Shown piece by piece: positions 1 to 5,866 of a stretch of DNA of 18,871 nt. Source of the stretch: SIG440 sp045645805 (GTDB lineage Bacteria > Bacillota > Clostridia > Monoglobales > Monoglobaceae); assembly GCA_045645805.1 (NCBI GenBank), contig JAZRJL010000015.1, positions 1-18,871 on the forward strand. The letters are read 5' to 3'. The notes beneath the pieces were generated by a model that saw only the letters and a program-made list of their open reading frames with translations, was not told the DNA's origin and ran no database searches. Made by a program: the position numbers and the translations under genes. Every line of letters starts with the position of its first letter. Positions within the stretch are counted from its first letter, which is position 1.

Positions 1-2096
1 AAGGTTTCGCGGTTTAAAACGTTAACGTTGATGTGGTGAGCACCTTTTGAGAAGTAACCGTCTAAGATTTTCACCAGATTATCAGTTCTTTCATCTTCTG
101 TTCTTCCAAGAGCTTCGGGTGTGATGGAGAAGGTGTTTGAAACGCCATCGCGGCAATCATCATAACTGATTTTGGCAACGGAGTTAAGAGAAGCCAGAGC
201 ACCGTTTTCCTCCCTGTTGTGCATGGGGTTGGCACCGGGGGCGAAGGGCATACCTGCACCTCTGCCGTCGGGGGTAGCACCTGTGTTCTTGCCGTACATA
301 ACATTGGATGTGATTGTAAGTACTGAAAGGGTATGAACAGCATTTCTGTATGTGGGAGTCTTGCGGAGTTCGCATATCACCTTGTGTGCCATATCTTTTG
401 CAATCAAGTCAACTCTGTCATCGTCGTTTCCGTATTTGGGGAAATCGCCTTTTGTTTCAAAGTCCACAACGAATCCATCTTCGTTCTTAATGGGGCGAAC
501 GTCAGCATATTTAATGGCACTCAAAGAGTCGGCAACAACGGAAAGCCCCGCAATTCCGAATGCCATAAATCTGCCCACTTCCGTATCGTGGAGAGCCATC
601 TGAGTCTTTTCGTAGGCATATTTATCATGCATATAGTGGATAATGTTCATTGTGTTAACATAAAGATTGCTCAGCCATTTAATGTAAATATCAAATCTTT
701 CGGAGAGCTTGTCATAATCCAATTTTTCATCGTCCATAACGGGCATCTGGGGGCCTATGTGCATATTGCTGGTTGCATCATATCCGCCGTTAATAGCAAT
801 GAGGAGAAGCTTTGCCAGATTGCATCTTGCACCGAAGAACTGCATCTGTTTACCTATCTTCATAGCGGATACACAGCAGGCGATAGCATAGTCGTCGCCG
901 TAGATGGGACGCATAAGATCATCGCTTTCGTATTGGATAGAGTCTGTGTCAGCAGACACCTTGGAGCAGAACTTTTTGAAGTTTTCGGGCAGAGATTTTG
1001 ACCAGAGTATTGTAAGGTTTGGTTCTGGGGAGGAACCAAGGGTGTAGAGGGTGTTGAGCATGCGGAAGCAGTTTTTCGTAACCAATGTTCTGCCATCTTC
1101 ACCCATACCGCCTACGGCCTCTGTAATCCACATGGGATCACCGCCAAATAATTCGTTGTATTCAGGAGTGCGGAGATGACGTGCGATTCTGAGCTTAATA
1201 ACAAAATCGTCCATCAGTTCCTGAGCGGATTCTTCTGTGAGAATACCTGCATCAATATCACGCTGAATGTAAATATCAAAAAATGTGCTTACTCTTCCGA
1301 GAGACATAGCCGCACCATTTTGCTCTTTAATAGTAGCAAGGTAAGCAAAATAAGTCCATTGAATAGCCTCTTTTGCATTAGACGCGGGATTGCTGATATC
1401 AAAACCATATATAGCCGCCATCTCTTTCATATACCCCAGGAAGGCTATCTGCTGATAGAGTTCTTCGTCAAGACGGATTTCATCAGTGTTAAAAGGTTTT
1501 TCGGCAAGCTTAGCTTTGTCTTTTTTCTTTTCTTCAATGAGCCTGTCCACGCCGTAAAGAGCGACTCTGCGGTAGTCGCCAATAATTCTTCCTCTGCCGT
1601 AAGCATCGGGCAGACCTGTAATAACATGGCATTTACGAGCGTTTCTCATCTCGTCGGTATACGCACGGAAAACGCCGTCGTTGTGAGTGGTGCGGAAACG
1701 AAATTCTTCTTCCACTTTGGAGCTTAATTCATATCCGTAAGCAGCACAAGCCTGTTTTGCCATTCTCATGCCGCCAAATGGGTTTACACCGCGTTTCAGA
1801 GGGCGGTTTGTCTGCATGCCAACGATAAGTTCGTTTTCTTTGTCTATGTAACCTGCCGGGTAGCTTGTGAGCGAAGAAACTGTGGCAGTATCAATATCCA
1901 ATACTCCGCCAAACTGTTTTTCAAGGTCGAATAAGGCCTGAACCTTTTTCATAAGAGCTTTTGTGCGATCTGTTGCACCTGCGAGAAATGTTGCATCGCC
2001 TGTGTATTCAATATAGTTTTCCTGAATAAAATCGCGTACGTTAATTTCTTCTTTCCACGTACTTCCTTTAAATCCTTTCCAATTGATGTGTTCCAT
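1..2096 (-). CDS. pflB: Pyruvate formate-lyase (formate C-acetyltransferase), 3' end outside window
   Basis: Glycyl radical enzyme that converts pyruvate and CoA to acetyl-CoA and formate in anaerobic fermentation; it is a cytoplasmic homodimer activated by the radical-SAM enzyme PflA. About 698 codons are visible, read from ATG at 2096 (MEHINWKGF) to the window edge without a stop. The paired catalytic cysteines are at residues 407-408 (AIACCVSAM, codons at 873-878), close to Cys418/419 of the E. coli enzyme. Other family stretches seen are GRGRIIGDYRR, NTLYTLGSSPEPN and GRGAGMPFAPGANPMHN. The family is about 750 residues long, so only the last 50 or so, including the radical glycine loop, are missing. 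An AAGGAGG ribosome binding site lies just upstream. The gene is preceded by its own promoter and a ZTP riboswitch, so it does not depend on the island to its right. Confidence 0.97.
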   Translation of the reverse strand, partial: MEHINWKGFKGSTWKEEINVRDFIQENYIEYTGDATFLAGATDRTKALMKKVQALFDLEKQFGGVLDIDTATVSSLTSYPAGYIDKENELIVGMQTNRPLKRGVNPFGGMRMAKQACAAYGYELSSKVEEEFRFRTTHNDGVFRAYTDEMRNARKCHVITGLPDAYGRGRIIGDYRRVALYGVDRLIEEKKKDKAKLAEKPFNTDEIRLDEELYQQIAFLGYMKEMAAIYGFDISNPASNAKEAIQWTYFAYLATIKEQNGAAMSLGRVSTFFDIYIQRDIDAGILTEESAQELMDDFVIKLRIARHLRTPEYNELFGGDPMWITEAVGGMGEDGRTLVTKNCFRMLNTLYTLGSSPEPNLTILWSKSLPENFKKFCSKVSADTDSIQYESDDLMRPIYGDDYAIACCVSAMKIGKQMQFFGARCNLAKLLLIAINGGYDATSNMHIGPQMPVMDDEKLDYDKLSERFDIYIKWLSNLYVNTMNIIHYMHDKYAYEKTQMALHDTEVGRFMAFGIAGLSVVADSLSAIKYADVRPIKNEDGFVVDFETKGDFPKYGNDDDRVDLIAKDMAHKVICELRKTPTYRNAVHTLSVLTITSNVMYGKNTGATPDGRGAGMPFAPGANPMHNREENGALASLNSVAKISYDDCRDGVSNTFSITPEALGRTEDERTDNLVKILDGYFSKGAHHINVNVLNRET

Positions 2097-2100
2097 AATA

Positions 2101-2108
2101 AAACCTCC
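2101..2108 (-). promoter_or_regulatory. Ribosome binding site of pflB
   Basis: The minus strand reads AAGGAGGTTT a few bases before the ATG at 2096, a near-perfect match to the anti-Shine-Dalgarno sequence, and it fixes the pflB start. Confidence 0.85.
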
Positions 2109-2136
2109 TTTGAAACTAAGCAAAAACAACGAAAAT

Positions 2137-2173
2137 AAAAAAGAGCAATCCAGTTCCAAGAACGGAATTGCCC
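2137..2173 (-). terminator. Intrinsic terminator (expression platform) of the ZTP riboswitch
   Basis: On the minus strand GGGCAATTCCGTT pairs with AACTGGATTGCTC (13 positions, one mismatch and two G-U pairs), followed at once by a run of T. Its 5' arm overlaps the conserved CTGGGCA of the riboswitch. Ligand binding can therefore compete with terminator formation, which is the usual ZTP-riboswitch ON design. Confidence 0.85.
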
Positions 2174-2245
2174 AGACGGTCGGCTTAATACATATCTTTA
2201 ACACTCCACCGCGGTAATTCCGCGTATATCCGTCAGTCATGTAAA
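2169..2245 (-). promoter_or_regulatory. ZTP riboswitch (pfl motif) in the pflB leader
   Basis: The minus-strand leader contains the two conserved blocks of the pfl/ZTP motif. The 5' block has TGACTGACGG (within 2230-2241), then a CGCGG-AATTA-CCGCG hairpin (2209-2224) and GGAGTG. The 3' block is GCCGACCGTCTGGGCA (2169-2184). The class senses ZTP/ZMP, which accumulates when 10-formyl-tetrahydrofolate is short, and typically switches on folate and purine one-carbon genes. Control of pflB fits because PFL makes formate, the substrate for 10-formyl-THF synthesis. The RNA would start only a few bases upstream of the aptamer, given the promoter position. Identification rests on motif recognition, not a covariance search. 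Confidence 0.88.
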
Positions 2246-2256
2246 AGATTGGTTAT

Positions 2257-2285
2257 ATTATAAACGAAATGTTTGAAAATGTCAA
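2257..2285 (-). promoter_or_regulatory. Sigma-A promoter of pflB
   Basis: On the minus strand TTGACA (2280-2285) and TATAAT (2257-2262) are separated by exactly 17 bp, a full consensus promoter. Transcription would start near 2249-2250, directly before the riboswitch. Confidence 0.9.
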
Positions 2286-2297
2286 TCACTTTTTAAA

Positions 2298-2331
2298 ACA
2301 AAAAAGAGTTCTGCACAAAACAGAACTCTTT
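2298..2331 (-). terminator. Terminator behind the tRNA-Leu 3' half
   Basis: An 11-bp perfect inverted repeat, AAAGAGTTCTG (2321-2331 on the minus strand) and CAGAACTCTTT (2303-2313), with a 7-nt loop and a T run on the minus strand. It lies directly after the tRNA 3' end and before the pflB promoter. It separates tRNA transcription from pflB and is probably the original terminator of the interrupted tRNA gene. Confidence 0.8.
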
Positions 2332-2334
2332 CTA

Positions 2335-2384
2335 TGCGGATGAAGGGACTTGAACCCCCACGTCGTTGACACTAGATCCTAATG
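2335..2384 (-). other. 3' half of tRNA-Leu(UAG): putative attachment site of an integrated element
   Basis: The minus strand gives the end of a leucine tRNA: TAGGATCTAG (anticodon UAG and the 3' anticodon stem), a long variable arm, GGGGG-TTCAAGT-CCCTT (T arm) and CATCCGC plus discriminator A (acceptor), with no encoded CCA. Upstream of the anticodon loop the similarity stops: the 5' anticodon stem, D arm and 5' acceptor (expected GCGGATG) are absent and unrelated AT-rich DNA begins. Tyrosine integrases commonly use tRNA 3' halves with crossover in the anticodon loop. The intact gene would then sit at the far right end of the island, beyond the window. No second copy of this segment was seen inside the window. 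Confidence 0.8.
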
Positions 2385-2390
2385 GTTATA

Positions 2391-2430
2391 TAGCATATGT
2401 GAAAGAATTATTTTTCTTTAACATATGCTA
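2391..2430 (+). repeat. Inverted repeat beside the attachment site (hairpin followed by T run)
   Basis: TAGCATATGT (2391-2400) and ACATATGCTA (2421-2430) are perfect 10-bp arms. Inside them AAAGAA and TTCTTT extend the stem after one mismatch. Six T follow at 2431-2436, so a plus-strand transcript would see a terminator, but no plus-strand gene lies to the left. Being directly next to the tRNA core, it could equally be an integrase arm site or a barrier against inward transcription. Confidence 0.6.
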
Positions 2431-2507
2431 TTTTTTAGCCAATATCCAAAAGTGTAATATAATAGGTAGAATTTTCTATACAAATAGGAGTAAATTGTTG
2501 AGAATTG

Positions 2508-2536
2508 TTGAATTATTTAATGTTTTGTGTTATAAT
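2508..2536 (+). promoter_or_regulatory. Promoter of the retron operon
   Basis: TTGAAT (2508-2513) and TATAAT (2531-2536) are separated by 17 bp. The predicted start, near 2543, falls at the a1 end of the retron RNA, which supports both calls. Confidence 0.85.
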
Positions 2537-2542
2537 CTCTTT

Positions 2543-2703
2543 AGAGAATACTTAGTAAATTATATATCACAGTAAAATGTGCTATAGTGCCTTATGTTAA
2601 ATAGGGTCAGCTTTATTGGGGCTCTTACAAGCAGTTGATACGCCACGCTTGTAATCCTCATTACAACCGCGTCGCATCAACTGCTTTAGTGTAAGTGTTC
2701 TCG
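2543..2703 (+). ncRNA. Retron msr-msd non-coding RNA
   Basis: This non-coding stretch lies between the promoter and the effector gene and has the retron RNA plan. GAGAATACTTA (a1, 2544-2554) pairs with TAAGTGTTCTC (a2, 2692-2702) over 11 bp with one G-U pair. The G at 2555, immediately after a1, is the candidate 2'-5' branch nucleotide. The msr part shows short stem-loops: TATATCACA/TGTGCTATA (one mismatch), CCTTAT/ATAGGG, and AGCTT/GGGCT. The msd part is the long hairpin at about 2624-2695. The reverse transcriptase would copy the msd into msDNA attached to the msr RNA. Exact msDNA ends cannot be set from sequence. Confidence 0.85.
2624..2695 (+). repeat. msd hairpin: template of the predicted msDNA
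   Basis: AAGCAGTTGAT (2629-2639) and ATCAACTGCTT (2676-2686) form a perfect 11-bp outer stem. TTGTAAT and ATTACAA close the tip around a CCTC loop. Between them is a section with several mismatched pairs, typical of msDNA stems. CTTACA (2624-2629) and TGTAAG (2690-2695) can extend the base. No reading frame or repeat family explains it. Confidence 0.85.
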
Positions 2704-2728
2704 TAATTATTTATGGGTAGGTGATTTT

Positions 2729-3664
2729 ATGGATTGTCGAGTTTATTCTGATGAAATGATTAATAGCATGAGAAATCATTTGGAGATAATAAACGGGCAG
2801 ATTATCACCTACCCTAAATTTGTTTTTCTTTGCGGAAAGGCATATGAGAATGATATGTACGATTCTTCAAATCGTGGGGTTATCGATAGATATATTAAAG
2901 GACAAACTGATAATATATTTATAGTTTTATCCGAAAAGCTATGGGAAGATAGTTTTGATTCTAATATAGACTTATTAACATTTGAGGACTTTTTGGCAGA
3001 AGTTAGCGATTGTATTATATTGCTTGTAGAAAGTCCAGGTTCGTTTTGTGAATTAGGAGCATTTGCATACGCTGATAAACTTTTTAGTGACAAATTGATA
3101 CTCGTGATTGATAAAAATTATGAGAATGATAAATCTTTTATTATAACTGGGCCGACAGCTAAGGCTCTCAAAGATGGTTCTTCGGTTGTATATGCTGCAC
3201 TAGATGGTTCAGGGTTGCTTTCAAGTTCTGGATTGCGTGATGTGTTGAACAAAAAAATATCTGAACTATCATCAAGACACTCTAGTATGAATAAAAAACT
3301 ACCTAACCTTGATGAAAATAAAATTGTATTAAGTTCTTTTATTATAGAAATATTAGAATTAATCAGAATTTTACAACCAGTGGATAGAAGGGATTTGCTC
3401 GAAATTTATAAAACCGTTAAAAAATTCAAATCATTTACTTTTGTTAAAAAGAACGGAGATAAGTTCCATAATGAAATTAAATTTGATTACATATTAAAGC
3501 TCCTTCAGGTAACCAATTTAATTCAAATAGATAATAATGTGATTTCGTCAAATATACCTATTAAAACACCAAATTTGATGTTTAATTATAAAATTAGAAC
3601 CGAAAATCAAGAACGTTCAAGACTCTTATGTCGAAAATATAGATATTGCGGAGGAGTCAAATGA
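2729..3664 (+). CDS. Retron effector, nucleoside deoxyribosyltransferase-like (Ec86/type II-A family)
   Basis: 311 residues, recognised as the toxin/effector of an Ec86-type retron. The N-terminal half is a nucleoside deoxyribosyltransferase fold: FVFLCGK at 31-37, a second strand at DCIILLVESPGSFCELGAF (94-112) with the family's catalytic-type glutamate at 108, and ITGP at 139-142. This closely resembles my recollection of the Ec86 effector motif (FLCGG...ESPGSFTELGAF). The C-terminal part (about 200-290) is helical with charged segments and fits the DNA-binding winged-helix region of the family. The start is supported by GGTAGGTGA upstream. The gene sits between the ncRNA and the RT, as in retron Eco1, and its stop overlaps the RT start (ATGA), suggesting translational coupling. 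In known type II retrons the effector is held inactive by RT-msDNA and released on phage attack; that is family knowledge. Confidence 0.88.
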   Translation: MDCRVYSDEMINSMRNHLEIINGQIITYPKFVFLCGKAYENDMYDSSNRGVIDRYIKGQTDNIFIVLSEKLWEDSFDSNIDLLTFEDFLAEVSDCIILLVESPGSFCELGAFAYADKLFSDKLILVIDKNYENDKSFIITGPTAKALKDGSSVVYAALDGSGLLSSSGLRDVLNKKISELSSRHSSMNKKLPNLDENKIVLSSFIIEILELIRILQPVDRRDLLEIYKTVKKFKSFTFVKKNGDKFHNEIKFDYILKLLQVTNLIQIDNNVISSNIPIKTPNLMFNYKIRTENQERSRLLCRKYRYCGGVK

Positions 3665-4578
3665 GTATAGTTTCAATAATAGCAAAAGATTTAGGACTTG
3701 ACGAAAATTATATTTCTAAAATAATTTCAAGGTCGAGTTATTATTATAGAGATTACTTTATACCAAAAAAGAATGGAGAACGCAGACCGATAGCCCAAGC
3801 TGGTCCAGAACTTAAAACTTTACAGTATTGGGTTGTTGAAAACATCTTGCGTAAGTTGCCGATATCTCAGGCTGCGGTTGCGTATAATAAGGGAAGCTCT
3901 ATAAAAGCTAATGCTTTGATTCATGCACAATCAAAGCATATTCTACATTTAGATGTTGAAAGATTTTTTCCTTCTATTACTTCAATTATGCTTAAAAACA
4001 TCTTAAGAAACCACAAAGAGATTATTGAAGATTTAAATGTTGAACTTGAAACAACCATAGATACTATCAATAAAATATGTTTCAGGGATGGTCGACTTTG
4101 TATAGGAACAGTTAGTTCTCCGATTATATCAAATATTGTAATGTATGATTTCGATCAAAAAATACTTTCTTTTTGTAAGGCGAATAAATACAAATATTCT
4201 AGATATGCAGATGATATGTACATATCATCAAACAGTTATATAAATGAAGACGTTGTAGAGTATATGTCCGATGAATTAAAAAACATGGGTTTTAGACTAA
4301 ACAAAGCAAAAACTCGATTTTATTCTTCCAAATACAGAAGAAAAGTTACGGGACTAGTTATTACTACGGATTTCAAAGCATCAATTGGAACGGTACGAAG
4401 AAATGAAATTAAAAAAATGGTATACGATAAATTAATTCATAACACGGGCAATCCCGAACAAATATTAGGCTATTTATCTTTTTTGAAAGATATAGAGCCT
4501 GATACATACAACAGTATTATAGTTAAGTATTCAAGATATTGTCAGGGTGACATTATAAAATCACTGACAAATCATTAA
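3661..4578 (+). CDS. Retron reverse transcriptase
   Basis: 305 residues from ATG 3661, preferred over an in-frame TTG at 3646 because GGAGG at 3650-3654 is well spaced for it. RT landmarks in order: NGERRPI (38-44), the retron NAxxH-type motif NALIH (84-88), the first catalytic Asp in HLDVERFF (D98), GTVSSPIISNI (149-159), YADD (182-185) and the retron-specific VTG triplet (229-231, KVTGLVI). The length matches single-domain retron RTs (about 300-330), with no maturase domain as in group II introns. It copies the msd of the adjacent ncRNA, primed from the branching G. Stop and start overlap the effector by four bases, and the KilA-N gene follows after 25 bp. Confidence 0.95.
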   Translation: MSIVSIIAKDLGLDENYISKIISRSSYYYRDYFIPKKNGERRPIAQAGPELKTLQYWVVENILRKLPISQAAVAYNKGSSIKANALIHAQSKHILHLDVERFFPSITSIMLKNILRNHKEIIEDLNVELETTIDTINKICFRDGRLCIGTVSSPIISNIVMYDFDQKILSFCKANKYKYSRYADDMYISSNSYINEDVVEYMSDELKNMGFRLNKAKTRFYSSKYRRKVTGLVITTDFKASIGTVRRNEIKKMVYDKLIHNTGNPEQILGYLSFLKDIEPDTYNSIIVKYSRYCQGDIIKSLTNH

Positions 4579-4603
4579 TAAAAATAGGATGGAGATTGAA
4601 GAT

Positions 4604-5440
4604 ATGGCAATTAAAGAAACAATACACGCCAACGGCTTTGATATCAGCATATATACAAATGATTTTCAAAATGAATTTATTTCTCTTACTGATATTGCAA
4701 AATATAAGAGTGATGCACCGAATGACGTTATTAAGAATTGGATGCGCTCTCGTGATACAATAGAATTTTTAGGTTTATGGGAATCATTACATAATTCCAA
4801 TTTTAAACCCGTCGAATTCGACGGGTTTAGATCCCAAGCAGGCGCTAATGCATTCACCATGTCACCTACGAAGTGGATTGAAGGTGTAAATGCTATAGGT
4901 ATCGTTTCAAAATCTGGAAGATATGGTGGTACTTATGCCCACTCGGATATTGCTTTTGAATTTGCATCATGGGTGTCCGCTGAATTTAAATTATACATTA
5001 TTAAAGATTATAAACGCATTAAGAGTGATGAAAATAGCAGACTTTCTCTTAATTGGAACTTAAACAGAGAAATTTCAAAACTAAATTATAAAATTCATAC
5101 CGATGCCATAAAAGAAAATTTGATGCCGGTAGAGCTTACTCCTAATCAAATTGCTTTTACATATGCCAATGAAGCTGACCTTTTAAATGTAGCATTGTTT
5201 GGAATGACGGCAAAACAATGGCGAGACAACAACCTAGACAAGAAGGGCAATATCAGAGATTATGCAACATTGAATCAACTACTTGTACTGTCTAATATGG
5301 AGAATTATAATGCCATAATGATAGATCAAGGTAAACCGCAGTCCGAAAGAATTGTTGCGTTGCATGAAATGGCGGTAAAACAGTTGGAAACACTTTCGAA
5401 ATTATCCATTGAGAACTTACCTAAAAATTTAATAGAATGA
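4604..5440 (+). CDS. KilA-N domain protein, last gene of the retron transcription unit
   Basis: 278 residues from ATG 4604. An earlier in-frame ATG at 4589 has AGG directly abutting it, whereas GGAG at 4591-4594 is well spaced for 4604. A KilA-N DNA-binding domain covers roughly residues 12-135, with the hallmark stretches FISLTDIAKY, AGANAFTMSPTKWIE and YGGTYAHSDIAFEFASWVS. The C-terminal part (about 150-278) is helical and is shared by bacterial free-standing members. The family is common in large DNA viruses, phages and bacterial mobile elements and is presumed to bind nucleic acid; its cellular role is not established. There is no promoter or terminator between it and the RT, and a terminator follows at once, so it probably travels on the retron mRNA. 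It could be a regulator, a retron accessory or an unrelated cargo gene. Confidence 0.85.
   Translation: MAIKETIHANGFDISIYTNDFQNEFISLTDIAKYKSDAPNDVIKNWMRSRDTIEFLGLWESLHNSNFKPVEFDGFRSQAGANAFTMSPTKWIEGVNAIGIVSKSGRYGGTYAHSDIAFEFASWVSAEFKLYIIKDYKRIKSDENSRLSLNWNLNREISKLNYKIHTDAIKENLMPVELTPNQIAFTYANEADLLNVALFGMTAKQWRDNNLDKKGNIRDYATLNQLLVLSNMENYNAIMIDQGKPQSERIVALHEMAVKQLETLSKLSIENLPKNLIE
4804..4829. repeat. Perfect 26-bp palindrome inside the KilA-N gene
   Basis: TAAACCCGTCGAA is followed directly by its reverse complement TTCGACGGGTTTA. It is GC-richer than its surroundings and encodes part of FKPVEFDGFR. The RNA would form a stem of about 11 bp with a small loop and no U run. Confidence 0.85.
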
Positions 5441-5447
5441 TATGAAA

Positions 5448-5482
5448 ATCCTCTTGCGTGATAAGTTGCAAGAGGAATTTTT
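5448..5482 (+). terminator. Terminator of the retron/KilA-N operon
   Basis: CCTCTTGC (5450-5457) and GCAAGAGG (5468-5475) form an 8-bp stem around a 10-nt loop, followed by AATTTTT. It starts 8 bp after the KilA-N stop. Confidence 0.9.
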
Positions 5483-5589
5483 ATACAATCGTCCAAAAAG
5501 CTAATAACTTTCTATATCTTATAAAAGCACAAAACCAAAACTTTTTTATTGTGCATTTGTGAGAAAATCAAATATATGCATCGCTTTTG

Positions 5590-5618
5590 TTGACTTTTGT
5601 ATACAAAAGTAGTATAAT
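5590..5618 (+). promoter_or_regulatory. Promoter of the TIR/SPFH operon
   Basis: TTGACT (5590-5595) and TATAAT (5613-5618) with a 17-bp spacer. It lies after the retron terminator and before the first gene of the 11-kb operon; no comparable promoter was seen further inside. Confidence 0.9.
5593..5610. promoter_or_regulatory. 18-bp palindromic operator between -35 and -10
   Basis: ACTTTTGTATACAAAAGT is a perfect palindrome that overlaps the -35 hexamer and most of the spacer. A protein bound here would block RNA polymerase. The likely ligand is the ribbon-helix-helix protein encoded immediately downstream, as such proteins bind short palindromes as dimers of dimers. Confidence 0.75.
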
Positions 5619-5668
5619 CCAAAGTGTAGAATTATGTAATAAAATGGTATTGTTATGAGGTGAAGGCA

Positions 5669-5857
5669 TTGGCTGAAAAGAAACTTGTAATATCTGCAAA
5701 AAAATATGTGGGAGATTCCGCTGTTGTTTCTGCAAGGCTCCCTGTTGAACTTATCAAAGAATTGGATAATATATGCGAGAAAACCGGACGCAATCGTAAT
5801 GAAGTAATTCAGATGTGTCTTGAATTTTCTGTTGATAATATTGAGATTGAAAGGTAG
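5669..5857 (+). CDS. Small ribbon-helix-helix (CopG/Arc-like) regulator
   Basis: 62 residues if it starts at TTG 5669 (MAEKKLV); GAGGTGA at 5657-5663 is correctly spaced for this start, whereas the alternative GTG at 5660 abuts it. After a basic N-terminus (KKLVISAKKY) comes the ribbon-helix-helix pattern: the strand VVSARLP, helix 1 VELIKELDNICEKTG, then RNRNEVIQMCLEFSVDNI as helix 2. Such proteins repress their own promoters. It is first in the operon, immediately behind a promoter that contains a perfect palindrome, so autoregulation of the TIR genes is likely. The TIR gene starts 9 bp after its stop. It shows no antitoxin-like tail, so a pure regulator role fits best. Confidence 0.8.
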   Translation: MAEKKLVISAKKYVGDSAVVSARLPVELIKELDNICEKTGRNRNEVIQMCLEFSVDNIEIER

Positions 5858-5866
5858 GAATCCAAA

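Noticed and set aside
333..1727. Plus-strand open frames opposite pflB (333-1001 and 1176-1727)
   Set aside because: They are antisense shadows of an unmistakable pflB reading frame, with no RBS and no recognisable protein.
2391..2436. Hairpin plus T run as a terminator of a plus-strand gene
   Set aside because: No plus-strand gene lies upstream, so a terminator role has no obvious client. It is listed as an inverted repeat beside the attachment site instead.
2366..2575. A 69-codon open frame on the plus strand
   Set aside because: It overlaps the tRNA segment, the inverted repeat and the retron promoter and has no RBS. The non-coding elements explain the sequence.
3646..3660. TTG start for the reverse transcriptase at 3646
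   Set aside because: ATG 3661 has GGAGG at proper distance and gives the overlapping ATGA arrangement; the TTG start would have the RBS inside the gene.
5527..5554. Weak inverted repeat GCACAA/TTGTGC before the TIR operon promoter
   Set aside because: Only six paired bases with a long AT-rich loop; likely to occur by chance in DNA of this composition.
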